64,000 bases of DNA from Maritalea mobilis. GTDB lineage: Bacteria; Pseudomonadota; Alphaproteobacteria; Rhizobiales; Devosiaceae. The position numbers were made by a program, and so were the translations under genes. This document shows, one piece after another, positions 37,783-46,656 of this stretch; within the stretch, counting starts at the first letter, position 1; the number at the start of each line of letters is the position of its first letter. The notes beneath the pieces are model-generated. The model was given only the letters and a program-made list of their open reading frames with translations. It searched no databases and had not been told where the DNA came from. Where the stretch lies: NCBI RefSeq assembly GCF_004363175.1, contig NZ_SNYR01000001.1, forward strand, positions 496,001-560,000, given 5' to 3'.

Positions 37783-38351
37783 AGATCATCCTCAACTGAC
37801 AAATCGGTAGATGCACCCAGCGTCCAGCTCAAGACAATATGCTGCGCCGTTGCGACCACCACCCAAACGGGCAAAGCCACCGCCACATAGATGGCAAACG
37901 CTAAATCAACATCGCCGATAGAAATAAAGATTGCAGGCGCGAATGCCAGCGCAAAAGCCATAATGATCACGGACAGACCATGCGAACGTGCCTTTGCCTC
38001 TTGGTAGACTTGCTCCATCCGCTCATCAAAGTGCTTAAACACCGCGCGATTAACCTGAATAACCATTGCGACTTCTGACAGCCAAGCGCATAAGGCGGCC
38101 ACAGGCAACATCAGCATATAAGGCAACATCGGCCAACCTTTGTCAGACGCAAAGGCAATGAAGCCTGTTGCAACACCTATGCTGACCGCACCGAGAATAA
38201 ATGCGATGGACGTGATCCGCCGCGCCCACGGATTTTGAAGCCCTTCAGCCAGATGAGAATCTGCCAAGCGCTCAATAAAGCCGACATAGCCTACCGCGGA
38301 AAGAAATTTAAAGTCGCGAGACCGTTTTTCATATTTCGGATAATTATACAT
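37779..38351 (-). CDS. Four-TM membrane protein of unknown function
   Basis: A 190-residue protein with four predicted membrane segments (about 48-70, 77-100, 130-150 and 155-178) and a soluble helix of charged residues between the second and third (FKHFDERMEQVYQEAKARS). I do not recognise a family. The start ATG 38351 (MYNYPKYEKRSRDF) has GGAG eight bases upstream; a longer frame to 38411 would run into the palindromic operator. Directly coupled with the XRE regulator behind it. This order, a small integral membrane protein plus a small XRE protein, resembles cassettes in which the membrane protein is controlled by or senses for the regulator. Function is not known. Confidence 0.72.
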   Translation of the reverse strand: MYNYPKYEKRSRDFKFLSAVGYVGFIERLADSHLAEGLQNPWARRITSIAFILGAVSIGVATGFIAFASDKGWPMLPYMLMLPVAALCAWLSEVAMVIQVNRAVFKHFDERMEQVYQEAKARSHGLSVIIMAFALAFAPAIFISIGDVDLAFAIYVAVALPVWVVVATAQHIVLSWTLGASTDLSVEDDL

Positions 38352-38387
38352 TGCGCAGCTCCAGTAGCGTGTAATTTCAGCAATACA

Positions 38388-38401
38388 TAGCATATATGCT
38401 A
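38388..38401. promoter_or_regulatory. Palindrome upstream of the membrane protein/XRE operon
   Basis: A perfect 14-base palindrome TAGCATATATGCTA, 36 bases upstream of the membrane protein start. Further GTAGC/GCTAC half-sites flank it. Its position suits an operator for the co-transcribed XRE regulator. Confidence 0.5.
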
Positions 38402-38435
38402 CATTTTGCAAATTACAAGCTACAAAGCTAAAATT

Positions 38436-39221
38436 TTATCCCGGTACAACGTGAATACCGAACTTAGAAATGATCGCGGCCAACTGACTTTCGGAGACCT
38501 TCATGTTCCGAATGCCCGAAAGCGCCGTAATATCGATAGAATCGAGGTTTGCACCCTGGAGGTTGGCATTTTCAAAATTGGTCCGATCATGCAACACATT
38601 GGCCAAATCGCTCTCGCTTAGATCGGCACTATAAAAACTGCTGTTTGACAGGTCTGCCCCCATCAAACGAGATCTCACGATTTTGCAATCATCGAAATTT
38701 AGCTCATTGAGCTTGGCGTAATCCAACTGACAATCTTCAAACCGCACATCGCGCAACATCTTGTTGTTGCCCACCTCGCGGCCCAAAATGGCGCGACGCA
38801 AATCAATGCCCATCATTTTGCAATCGGCAAACCGCACTTCAAAAAGCTTAGTGCCCATAAAACTGGCATTGGACAAATTGCACTGTTCAAATTGAACATC
38901 TCGCATTTCCACCCGCTCAAAACTAATGCCCTTGTGCGACGTGCTGTTGAAGAAGCGGCAGTTCTCAAAGGTCACATTGTCGAACTTGGCAGACTTAAGC
39001 TGCGCCGTTGAGAGATCACAATTGATAAAGCTGGCATCAACAAACTCAGCTTCGCTGACGTCCGTTTCATCGAAGATGCAATCTTCAAACTTGGCGCCAG
39101 TAAAATCTTCATCCACAAGATTGAGCTGAAAAAGAAGGCACGCCTGAATGGGCGTGCCTGCATCAATTCGATCCAACAGATCGGACTTGGATATTTGTTC
39201 GTGTGCCAAACTTACCACCAC
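38436..39221 (-). CDS. Pentapeptide repeat-containing protein
   Basis: A 261-residue protein built almost entirely of A(D/N)LXX pentapeptides from about residue 35 to 240 (for example [37 protein letters not shown]), which fold as a right-handed four-sided beta helix. Such proteins include gyrase-protecting Qnr-like proteins, but also many of unknown role; no gyrase-specific loops are obvious. The start GTG 39221 overlaps the end of gatA by ten bases, so it is translationally coupled to it. There is no signal peptide, hence cytoplasmic. Confidence 0.88.
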   Translation of the reverse strand: MVVSLAHEQISKSDLLDRIDAGTPIQACLLFQLNLVDEDFTGAKFEDCIFDETDVSEAEFVDASFINCDLSTAQLKSAKFDNVTFENCRFFNSTSHKGISFERVEMRDVQFEQCNLSNASFMGTKLFEVRFADCKMMGIDLRRAILGREVGNNKMLRDVRFEDCQLDYAKLNELNFDDCKIVRSRLMGADLSNSSFYSADLSESDLANVLHDRTNFENANLQGANLDSIDITALSGIRNMKVSESQLAAIISKFGIHVVPG

Positions 39222-40696
39222 TGAGCTGGTGTAAAGTCCTCACCGTGAGACTTTTCGATCACCCGACCTGCCGCAAACAAGGTCTCTTCGTCGAAGGGTT
39301 TGCCGATCAACTGCAAGCCCAAGGGCAGGCCCTGGCCGTCTTTACCCGCAGGCACAGCAATACCCGGCAATCCAGCCATGTTCACGGTCACTGTAAAAAT
39401 GTCGTTGAGGTACATTTTGATCGGATCTTTGGCCATTTCCTGATCAGCAACGCCGAAGGCCGCAGAAGGTGTGGCAGGTGTCAAAATCGCATCAACACCC
39501 TCATTAAAGACATCTTCAAAGTCTTTCTTGATCAAGGTGCGTACCTTTTGCGCCCGCAAATAATAGGCATCATAATAGCCAGCGGAAAGCGCATAAGTGC
39601 CGATCATCACACGACGTTGCACTTCGCGACCAAAGCCTTCTGCCCGAGTTTGCTCATACATGTCGGTGATGTCTTTGCCAGCAACACGTAGGCCATATTT
39701 CACGCCATCAAAGCGCGCCAAGTTGGAAGAAGCTTCCGCAGGAGCGACGATATAATAGGCTGGCAGCGCATAATTTGTATGCGGCAAGGAGATGTCTTTG
39801 ATGGTCGCGCCTTCGGCTTTCAACCACTCAAGACCCTGATGCCAAAGCTTTTCGATCTCTTCTGGCATGCCATCAACGCGATATTCTTTAGGCACACCAA
39901 TCGTGAGCCCCTTCACACCGCGCTCAACAGCCGCTGCAAAGTCTGGCACTGCCAAATCAACAGATGTGCTGTCTTTCGGGTCAAAGCCCGCCATTGAGGT
40001 CATCAAATGCGCGCAATCTTCAACAGTGCGGGCAATTGGACCTGCCTGGTCAAGCGACGATGCAAATGCCACAACGCCCCAACGTGAGCAACGGCCATAA
40101 GTTGGCTTGATGCCCACAGTACCAGTGAAAGCTGCTGGCTGACGGATAGAACCACCAGTATCAGTAGCCGTTGCGCCGGCGCATAGCCAACCTGCAACCG
40201 CAGCTGCAGAACCACCTGACGAACCACCTGGCACCAAATCCTTATTGTCGCCTTCGGCGCGCCAAGGATTGATTACCGGACCGTAATATGAGGTTTCGTT
40301 CGACGACCCCATGGCAAACTCATCCATATTGAGTTTGCCCAACATCACCGCCCCATCATTCCAAAGATTTTGCGTCACGGTGCTTTCATATTCAGGCTTG
40401 AACCCATCCAAAATATGGCTGGCCGCTTGGCTGTGTACGCCTTTGGTGCAGAACAAATCTTTAATGCCCAACGGCACACCTTCAAGCGCACCGCCCTCGC
40501 CTTTGGCCAAACGCGCATCGCTTTGCTCTGCCATATCCAGCGCTTGTTCGCTGGTGACCGCCACATAGGCGTTTAAAGCCTCAGCTTTTTCAATCGCATA
40601 TAGATAAGATGCGGTGACTTCTTTTGAAGTGAAGTCTTTGTTTTTCAAGCCCTTCGCAGTTTCAGCAAGGCTCAATTTTGTCAGTTCAGTCGTCAT
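39212..40696 (-). CDS. gatA: Asp/Glu-tRNA amidotransferase subunit A
   Basis: The amidase subunit of GatCAB, which hydrolyses glutamine and passes ammonia to the GatB site. The 494-residue protein has the amidase signature: catalytic Lys in [11 protein letters not shown], the cis-Ser in [14 protein letters not shown] and nucleophilic Ser in [11 protein letters not shown]. The C-terminus is ordinary (DFTPAQWW). gatC lies 70 bases upstream on the same strand, and the pentapeptide gene overlaps its end. gatB is about 3.7 kb away, an arrangement also seen in other Rhizobiales. Confidence 0.97.
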   Translation of the reverse strand: MTTELTKLSLAETAKGLKNKDFTSKEVTASYLYAIEKAEALNAYVAVTSEQALDMAEQSDARLAKGEGGALEGVPLGIKDLFCTKGVHSQAASHILDGFKPEYESTVTQNLWNDGAVMLGKLNMDEFAMGSSNETSYYGPVINPWRAEGDNKDLVPGGSSGGSAAAVAGWLCAGATATDTGGSIRQPAAFTGTVGIKPTYGRCSRWGVVAFASSLDQAGPIARTVEDCAHLMTSMAGFDPKDSTSVDLAVPDFAAAVERGVKGLTIGVPKEYRVDGMPEEIEKLWHQGLEWLKAEGATIKDISLPHTNYALPAYYIVAPAEASSNLARFDGVKYGLRVAGKDITDMYEQTRAEGFGREVQRRVMIGTYALSAGYYDAYYLRAQKVRTLIKKDFEDVFNEGVDAILTPATPSAAFGVADQEMAKDPIKMYLNDIFTVTVNMAGLPGIAVPAGKDGQGLPLGLQLIGKPFDEETLFAAGRVIEKSHGEDFTPAQWW

Positions 40697-40766
40697 GAAA
40701 CTATTCCATTATCAGCGCACTTGGTGCGCATTTGGCATCTGCACGGGAGGATGTTGCCCAAAAGGC

Positions 40767-41054
40767 CTATTCAACAACCTTCGGCACCATGAAGAAATCG
40801 TCTTCACTCAATGGTGCATTTGCCACAATTTTTTCCGGATACCCGCCATCTGTCACCTTATCTTCGCGGCGACGCAACGCCATTGGTGCAACAGACGTCA
40901 TAGGCTCAACGCCTTCAACATCAACTTCAGACAATTGATCGACAAAGCCCAAAATCACATTGAGCTCTTCTTGCAGCTTCTCAACGTCATTTTCTTCAAT
41001 CTTAATGCGGGCAAGACGACCGATGCGTCTTACAGTATCGGCATCAACCGACAT
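40767..41054 (-). CDS. gatC: Asp/Glu-tRNA amidotransferase subunit C
   Basis: The 95-residue small subunit, a belt that ties GatA and GatB together. Recognised by the start [52 protein letters not shown]-type pattern of the family, in particular [18 protein letters not shown] and [10 protein letters not shown], and a C-terminal [17 protein letters not shown]. First gene of gatC-gatA. ATG 41054 is preceded by AGGAGA. Confidence 0.96.
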   Translation of the reverse strand: MSVDADTVRRIGRLARIKIEENDVEKLQEELNVILGFVDQLSEVDVEGVEPMTSVAPMALRRREDKVTDGGYPEKIVANAPLSEDDFFMVPKVVE

Positions 41055-41160
41055 GGCATTCTCCTGAGATAGAAATTAGATCGTCCGCTTTTAGCAACGA
41101 GATGACATTCCCGCAACCGAAGAACGCTGAAAAATCACATGTTGCGCACCTATGCGCCAT

Positions 41161-41196
41161 AAAGAAAGGGCCGCAACGCAATTTGCGCTACGGCCC
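41161..41196 (-). terminator. Terminator after the first PDC sensor gene
   Basis: Long hairpin: outer stem GGGCCG (41168-41173) / CGGCCC (41191-41196), inner CGCAA/TTGCG. On the minus strand it is followed by a TTTCTTT tail. It also lies 100 bases upstream of gatC on that strand. Confidence 0.75.
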
Positions 41197-41227
41197 AACC
41201 GTTTTCGCGGTGAGGAAAACCCATATT

Positions 41228-41791
41228 TTATTGCTCTACACGCACGGCAAAGGTGGCCGTGCCGATAATGTTTCCTTTGTCGTCACGCACAGGCACGCTG
41301 ACTTGGCTCTGAACGGCACCTGTTGAGTCGTCCAGCTCGATTTCGCCAATATCCACGCCGCCGCTGTTAAATGGTATTTGCCATTTCTCTTCATCCCCCT
41401 GCCAATAGTCAGAGGTCACAGCACTTTGGCCCACATTCAGACCCTTGGCATCAACAACAAAAATCTCAGTCAGAACGCCTTGGCTGTTATCTTGCACAGA
41501 CTTCAGATAGTTCGACAGTGGGCGTGACATCAGATCATCGATCAAGGGCTTTGCATCTGCATCGACCTCTGCCCGCCACTGCGCATCCAGCGCATCGATC
41601 TGATCTTGGCTATAATCACCGGTCACTTCATTTTGCTGCAAAACAGAAGCCCAAACAGCTTCACTGTTCACAACCTCAGCAACAGGACCGGCCACAACTT
41701 CATTCAATAAATTCTCATAATCATTCGCCAGTGCCCCCGGCACAGAAGTAAGTGCAATTAGGCTGAATGATAAAATTAAACCACGCATCAT
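41228..41791 (-). CDS. Exported PDC-type sensor domain protein, copy 1
   Basis: A 187-residue protein with a signal peptide (1 to about 22, GALA cleavage) and one PDC/Cache-like domain after it: ENLLNEVVAGPVAEVV, DALDAQWRAEVDADAKPLIDDLM, TEIFVVDAKGLNVGQSAVTSDYWQGDEEKWQIPF and SVPVRDDKGNIIGTATFAV. In receptors this domain sits outside the membrane and is followed by a membrane helix and signalling domain; here there is none, so it is probably a free periplasmic protein. A strong AGGAGG ribosome site precedes the ATG pair at 41791/41788. Copy 2 lies 137 bases upstream. Confidence 0.78.
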   Translation of the reverse strand: MMRGLILSFSLIALTSVPGALANDYENLLNEVVAGPVAEVVNSEAVWASVLQQNEVTGDYSQDQIDALDAQWRAEVDADAKPLIDDLMSRPLSNYLKSVQDNSQGVLTEIFVVDAKGLNVGQSAVTSDYWQGDEEKWQIPFNSGGVDIGEIELDDSTGAVQSQVSVPVRDDKGNIIGTATFAVRVEQ

Positions 41792-41928
41792 TTTCCTCCT
41801 GTTAAATGATGCAAACAGCCTGAACTTTGCCCATTAATAAAACTCAAAAAGCCCATAAAATCCGGCAATTTTCATACTTACTGGTTATCAGTTAGTTACA
41901 AAATGTGTTCGAGTTTTTACGGGTAAGA

Positions 41929-42516
41929 TCAGGGCTTGAAATGCACGCCAAAGGTGGCAACGCCGACGATATTGTTTTGATCATTCCGAACCGGCACACT
42001 GATTTGTGTTTGTATCATATTGGTCGACTCATCAAACTCGAGAGCGCTGATGTGAATACGCTCTCGTTCAAATGGCACCTGCCACTTGTCTTCATCCCCC
42101 TGCCAATAGTCAGAGCTTAGGGCACTCTGCGCCACATTAAGCCCATAGGCATCCATGACGATGATCTCAGTGATGACACCACCGCTATTTTCCTGAATTT
42201 GCTTGAGGTAAGTGGAAAGCTCACGGTTCAGCATTTCACGAATGAGTGGTTGTTCTTTCGCTTTCAGCTCAACACGCCACTGCGCATCCAACGCGTCTAT
42301 CTCTTGTTGCGACAAATCAGCGTTCCGCTCGTTCTGGCTTACGATGGCGGACAATAGCGGTTTCTGGCTAACCACAACAGCAATCGGTCCGGCAACAATT
42401 TCATTGAGAAGCTGCTCATAAGCCTCTCCTTCGGCAAGGCTGATCTGCACGGCGCCGAGCAAAAACAACATCGCCGCGAAAAATGCCCTAAGCTTTGCAA
42501 GATTCGCCCTGATCAT
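41929..42516 (-). CDS. Exported PDC-type sensor domain protein, copy 2
   Basis: A 195-residue paralogue of the following gene; the two share about half of their aligned positions by eye, including DALDAQWR, YGLNV/KGLNV, SDYWQGDE.KWQ.PF and SVPVR. A hydrophobic N-terminal segment (about 10-28, cleavage near SLA) should export it. It likewise lacks a membrane anchor and a signalling domain. The two may arise by tandem duplication and serve as ligand-binding proteins for separate membrane sensors. The ligand, often a small organic acid or amino acid in PDC domains, cannot be read. Confidence 0.78.
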   Translation of the reverse strand: MIRANLAKLRAFFAAMLFLLGAVQISLAEGEAYEQLLNEIVAGPIAVVVSQKPLLSAIVSQNERNADLSQQEIDALDAQWRVELKAKEQPLIREMLNRELSTYLKQIQENSGGVITEIIVMDAYGLNVAQSALSSDYWQGDEDKWQVPFERERIHISALEFDESTNMIQTQISVPVRNDQNNIVGVATFGVHFKP

Positions 42517-42534
42517 ACATCCAGTCTATAATTT

Positions 42535-43086
42535 TTAGATCTCTACCGCATAGCCCGGTTCTAAAATTTGTGCTGGACTTTCCCCAACAGCGCAAACAAA
42601 CCGTTCAAACAGTTCTTCATCCGGCGTGGGAATGGCCAACAGATAATGTCGCGGCTGAACCGTCAGTGACTTTTTAGATTTTACTTCCTTAAAACTCTTG
42701 ATGATTTCATCCCGCGTGTCCGCAGCAATGATGATGATTGCATCTACAACCCATTCAGCAGGCAGAACGCCCACCTCAAACCCATCAATGACCACAATGA
42801 TCCGTTCGGCCCCAGCCCGGTCAATCAGCAGGAAGTTCTCTCCCTGCACAAACGTATCTGTGGCAAATTCATCCTGGTCCAGTTTTCGCTTTGGTTTTGG
42901 CGCAGGCAATTGCCCTGTGAATCGCTCAAACGGCGCTTGCACATCCAACTCCAAAGCCAAGCACTTCGCCGTATCGGCTTTGCCAATATCAACCTGTTTG
43001 AAATTTTCGGTGTTTTTTGCGATCAAAAAATGCTCTAAGCCCGTTTCGAGACGCAGAACCTTTTCACCAAGCCAAGTTAAACGCAT
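42535..43086 (-). CDS. Hypothetical protein
   Basis: A 183-residue protein I do not recognise. It has no signal peptide or membrane segment. A stretch of hydrophobic beta-type residues (IIVVIDGFEVGVLPAEWVVDAIIIIAAD, about 95-122) and a Lys-rich part (KSFKEVKSKKS) are visible, with the middle resembling an alternating strand-helix fold. It starts at ATG 43086, begins with MRLTWLGEKVLRL and lies 18 bases upstream of copy 2 of the PDC proteins, so the three may be one operon. It is divergent from ruvX. A true coding region is supported by its length, start and lack of overlap. Confidence 0.6.
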   Translation of the reverse strand: MRLTWLGEKVLRLETGLEHFLIAKNTENFKQVDIGKADTAKCLALELDVQAPFERFTGQLPAPKPKRKLDQDEFATDTFVQGENFLLIDRAGAERIIVVIDGFEVGVLPAEWVVDAIIIIAADTRDEIIKSFKEVKSKKSLTVQPRHYLLAIPTPDEELFERFVCAVGESPAQILEPGYAVEI

Positions 43087-43163
43087 ACTATAAAAACCCT
43101 TTTAGTATATGAAAATGCTAATACAGATTTGCGGCTGGTGCAATCCAACTTAAGAGTGAAATA

Positions 43164-43616
43164 ATGAGCGACGACCTGCAACCCGACCTGCCAAAGCGTG
43201 GCCGCCTTATGGGGCTTGACCTTGGCACCAAAACAATTGGCGTCGCCATTTCCGACGGTGTGCAATATACGGCGACGCCCCATTCTACCATTAAGCGAAA
43301 GAAATTCACGCAGGACGCTGAACAGCTTCTCGCGATTATCGCAGATAATGAAGTGGTGGGCATCGTGCTTGGCCTTCCGCTCAATATGGATGGCAGCGAA
43401 GGGCCGCGGGCACAATCTACCCGTGCCTTCCAGCGCAATCTTTCACAAAAGACTGATCTGCAAATCGCCTATTGGGACGAACGCCTGTCCACCAGCGCGG
43501 TAACCCGCACCATGCTAGAAGCAGACATCTCACGAGCTAAACAGGCTGAAGTTGTGGATAAATTGGCCGCCAGCTATATCCTTCAGGGCTATCTGGACAG
43601 CAAACGCAACGGATAA
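43164..43616 (+). CDS. ruvX: Putative pre-16S rRNA nuclease / Holliday junction resolvase-like (RuvX/YqgF)
   Basis: A 150-residue RNase H-like protein. YqgF homologues are required for 16S rRNA 5'-end maturation. The catalytic-type Asp lies in [14 protein letters not shown], then ASP-type residues in [18 protein letters not shown] and DERLSTSAV, and the C-terminal [14 protein letters not shown]. Start ATG 43164. Its end lies about 100 bases before the pyrB start, an order often kept in Rhizobiales. An inverted repeat ATACTA...TAGTAT (43085-43108) lies in the divergent promoter. Confidence 0.93.
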   Translation: MSDDLQPDLPKRGRLMGLDLGTKTIGVAISDGVQYTATPHSTIKRKKFTQDAEQLLAIIADNEVVGIVLGLPLNMDGSEGPRAQSTRAFQRNLSQKTDLQIAYWDERLSTSAVTRTMLEADISRAKQAEVVDKLAASYILQGYLDSKRNG

Positions 43617-43713
43617 ACTCTGCGTTGGATTATACAATTTCCAATTGCCATCTCACTTGTGTGTTGCCGCGCATTGGGTTATGCCCGGTAAACCGATTTG
43701 GAATGGCAGGCAA

Positions 43714-44703
43714 ATGACTCCCAACTCGCGCACCGCAAAGAACAACGCGTCGGGCACCAACGCGCCCACTCAACACCATTTTTCTCAAAAACATCTCTTG
43801 GGCATATCCCACCTCAATCCAGTGGAAATCACTGAACTGCTCGACCGGGCAGAAGCCATGGTGGATATTTCTCGACAACCCAAAAAGGCGAAACACAGCC
43901 TGAAGGGCCGCACCCAAATCAATTTGTTTTTCGAAAATTCCACCCGCACCCAGTCTAGCTTCGAGATCGCTGGCAAGCGGTTGGGCGCAGATGTGCTCAA
44001 CATGGCGGTGCAAACCTCTTCAGTGAAAAAGGGCGAAACCCTTATTGATACGGCCGCGACGCTAAACGCGATGCAGCCAGATGTGATCGTGGTGCGCCAC
44101 GCAGCCTCCGGTGCGGTGGAACTCTTGTCGCAAAAAGTGGCCTGCTCCGTGGTCAATGCCGGTGATGGCACCCATGAGCACCCGACCCAAGCCCTATTGG
44201 ATGCGCTGACCATTCGCCGCAATAAAGGACGCCTGAACGGCCTGACCGTTGCAATCTGCGGTGATGTTGCTAACTCCCGTGTCGCACGCTCTAACCTGCT
44301 GCTTCTGGGCGCAATGAACGCCCGCACCCGTGTGGTTGGCCCCAAGAACATGTTGCCCCGTGGCGTGGAGCATATGGCGGCAGAAGTCTTCACCGATATG
44401 GAGGAAGGCTTAAAGGATGCTGACGTGGTGATGATGCTGCGGCTGCAGCATGAACGTGCTTCGGGCAAGATGATCCCGTCAGTTCGTGAGTTCTATCACT
44501 TCTATGGCCTGGATGAGCGCAAATTGGCTTTTGCCAAAGAGGATGCAATTGTGATGCATCCCGGCCCGATGAACCGTGGCGTTGAAATTGCCCCCACAAT
44601 TGCTGATGGTCCCCGCTCAGTGATTACCGAACAGGTTGAAATGGGCGTCGCCGTGAGGATGGCCGTTTTAGAGGCGCTTTTGACCAATGGCGAGGCTGTA
44701 TGA
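43714..44703 (+). CDS. pyrB: Aspartate carbamoyltransferase catalytic subunit
   Basis: Condenses carbamoyl phosphate and aspartate, the committed step of pyrimidine synthesis. The 329-residue protein contains the carbamoyl-phosphate site [23 protein letters not shown], the [13 protein letters not shown] block, [33 protein letters not shown] and [12 protein letters not shown] chose ATG 43714 with GGCAGG just upstream; ATG 43681 and the longer frame would run into other sequence. It overlaps the next gene by four bases (ATGA), matching the known pairing of pyrB with a non-catalytic dihydroorotase homologue. No pyrI is present. Confidence 0.96.
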   Translation: MTPNSRTAKNNASGTNAPTQHHFSQKHLLGISHLNPVEITELLDRAEAMVDISRQPKKAKHSLKGRTQINLFFENSTRTQSSFEIAGKRLGADVLNMAVQTSSVKKGETLIDTAATLNAMQPDVIVVRHAASGAVELLSQKVACSVVNAGDGTHEHPTQALLDALTIRRNKGRLNGLTVAICGDVANSRVARSNLLLLGAMNARTRVVGPKNMLPRGVEHMAAEVFTDMEEGLKDADVVMMLRLQHERASGKMIPSVREFYHFYGLDERKLAFAKEDAIVMHPGPMNRGVEIAPTIADGPRSVITEQVEMGVAVRMAVLEALLTNGEAV

Positions 44704-45992
44704 TGAAGAATGAACTGATCATCACCAATGCCCGCTTGGTCGACCCTGCAACGGGCAAAGATGAACTGGGCGCGATTTGGCTGAAAAACGGCAAAATCAA
44801 AGACGTGCATTGGGGCAACGCACCAGAAGCGCCGGAAGGTGTGGAAACACGCGATGCGCAAGGCAATATTATCGCACCTGGCTTGGTCGATACGCGCGTA
44901 TTTACCGGTGAGCCCGGCCATGAATATCGCGAAACGCTGGAAAGCGCTTCAAATGCCGCCGCTGCAGGTGGTGTGACCTCTTTCCTTTTGATGCCAGACA
45001 CAAGCCCTGTGATTGATGATGGCGCGTTGGTTGACTTCATCATTCGGCGTGCAGATGCCACCTCAAAGGTGAAGATTTTGCCATCTGCGGCCATATCAAA
45101 AGGTCTTGAAGGCAAAGATTTGACGGAGTTTGGGCTGTTGAAGGCAGCAGGCGCAAAGGCCTTTACCGATGGCAATAGCTCCATCCAAAGCACATCCATG
45201 CTGAAAAACGCCTTCACCTACGCCAAAAATTTCGAAATGCCGATCATCCATCATGTGGCCGACAGCGAGCTAATTGGCGATGGCGTGATGAATGCGGGCA
45301 TTCTTTCAACGGGGCTTGGCCTTAAAGGCATTCCCCATGAGGCAGAAACCATTCCGCTCGCGCGTGACCTGCAATTGGCGGACATGACGGGCGTGCGTTA
45401 TCACGCCGCGCAAATCTCATGTGGCAAAGCGGCAGAGATGATCGCCTATGCCAAGCAGCGCAACCAGCACATCAGCGCAGGCATTTCGATCAACCATCTG
45501 TGCTTAAATGAAAATGATATCGGCTCCTACCGTACCTATTTTAAGCTCACCCCACCGCTGCGGGCTGAAGATGAGCGGCAAAAAATGGTTGAAGGCTTGC
45601 GAGACGGTACAATCGACATTTTGCACTCCGCCCACGATCCACAGGACACGGAAGGCAAACGCCGCCCCTTCGCGGAAGCGACAGACGGTGCGATTGGCCT
45701 TGAAACGTTACTCGCTGCATCCCTGCGGTTGGTACATGAGGAGCAAATCAGCCTGACTGCTTTGCTGAAAACCATGACCTACAATCCAGCGCAGCTACTG
45801 GGCATTGACGCTGGACGACTGAGCAAAGGCGCCCCTGCGGATTTGATTGAGATTGACCTCAACTATCCTTGGGTCGTGTCTGAAAAAGACTTCAAATCCC
45901 GCGCACAAAATACAGCCTTTGAACATGCGCGCCTGTTCGGTAAGGTGATGACCACTTGGGTCAATGGCCAAATCGTATTTGAGCAATCCTGA
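44700..45992 (+). CDS. pyrX: Non-catalytic dihydroorotase homologue (PyrX/PyrC')
   Basis: A 430-residue protein of the amidohydrolase superfamily, closest to class I dihydroorotase. The metal-binding His-x-His that should follow GLVD is replaced: the protein reads [13 protein letters not shown], with Arg66 and Phe68 in those positions. The other His site reads YHAAQIS (Gln238 for His) and the TDHAPH motif is HSAHDP, so the zinc site is lost. In pseudomonads such PyrC' proteins are structural partners of PyrB in a dodecamer, and the four-base overlap with pyrB suits that. The true dihydroorotase must be elsewhere in the genome. Confidence 0.9.
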   Translation: MMKNELIITNARLVDPATGKDELGAIWLKNGKIKDVHWGNAPEAPEGVETRDAQGNIIAPGLVDTRVFTGEPGHEYRETLESASNAAAAGGVTSFLLMPDTSPVIDDGALVDFIIRRADATSKVKILPSAAISKGLEGKDLTEFGLLKAAGAKAFTDGNSSIQSTSMLKNAFTYAKNFEMPIIHHVADSELIGDGVMNAGILSTGLGLKGIPHEAETIPLARDLQLADMTGVRYHAAQISCGKAAEMIAYAKQRNQHISAGISINHLCLNENDIGSYRTYFKLTPPLRAEDERQKMVEGLRDGTIDILHSAHDPQDTEGKRRPFAEATDGAIGLETLLAASLRLVHEEQISLTALLKTMTYNPAQLLGIDAGRLSKGAPADLIEIDLNYPWVVSEKDFKSRAQNTAFEHARLFGKVMTTWVNGQIVFEQS

Positions 45993-46020
45993 TCGCGACA
46001 ACAAATAGAGTGAAACCAAT

Positions 46021-46632
46021 ATGGACTATGTAAATCTGATCTTGGCCGCAGTGGCGGGCTATCTGCTTGGGTCAATTCCATTTGGTTTGGTGCTGACCAA
46101 AATTGCCGGGCTTGGCGACATTCGCAATATTGGCTCCGGCAATATTGGCGCGACCAATGTGTTGCGCACTGGCCGCAAAGACTTGGCTGTCCTCACTCTT
46201 ATTGGTGATGCTGGCAAAGGCGGATTGGCCGTACTCCTGGCCAGCTATTTCCTTGGCGAACAAGCAGCCTTGGTTGCTGGTGTCGCGGCATTTGCTGGCC
46301 ATGTGTGGCCCGTTTGGCTTGGCTTCAAAGGCGGCAAAGGCGTTGCCACCTATATTGGCACCTTGCTGGCGCTCAACTGGATCGTTTGCCTTTTGTTTTG
46401 CGCCACTTGGCTGATTGTTGCCTTGCTGCGTCGCTACTCATCCTTAGCAGCCCTAACTGCTGCGGCTGCAAGCCCGGTTTTTGCCTATATTTGGTCTGGC
46501 GTTGCCTTAAGCGCCACTTGTGCCATACTCTCGCTTATTCTTTACTACCGACATAAAGACAATATTTTAAGATTACTCGATGGCACAGAAACCAAAATTG
46601 GTGGCGAAAAGGCCGCCAAAAGCGAAGGCTAG
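46021..46632 (+). CDS. plsY: Glycerol-3-phosphate acyltransferase PlsY
   Basis: Inner membrane enzyme that acylates glycerol-3-phosphate using acyl-phosphate, making lysophosphatidic acid. The 203-residue protein has five to seven membrane segments and the three PlsY motifs: GYLLGSIPFG (about 13-22), the IGSGNIGATNVLRTG (about 37-51) and GHVWPVWLGFKGGKGVAT (about 93-110). Start ATG 46021. Follows pyrX by 28 bases and precedes dprA by 24, probably one operon. Confidence 0.96.
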   Translation: MDYVNLILAAVAGYLLGSIPFGLVLTKIAGLGDIRNIGSGNIGATNVLRTGRKDLAVLTLIGDAGKGGLAVLLASYFLGEQAALVAGVAAFAGHVWPVWLGFKGGKGVATYIGTLLALNWIVCLLFCATWLIVALLRRYSSLAALTAAAASPVFAYIWSGVALSATCAILSLILYYRHKDNILRLLDGTETKIGGEKAAKSEG

Positions 46633-46656
46633 TCCTCACCTCATCTGGTGGCGTTG

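Noticed and set aside
43552-43713. A 54-residue N-terminal extension of PyrB overlapping ruvX
   Set aside because: It reads in another frame of the ruvX 3' end and lacks homology to PyrB.
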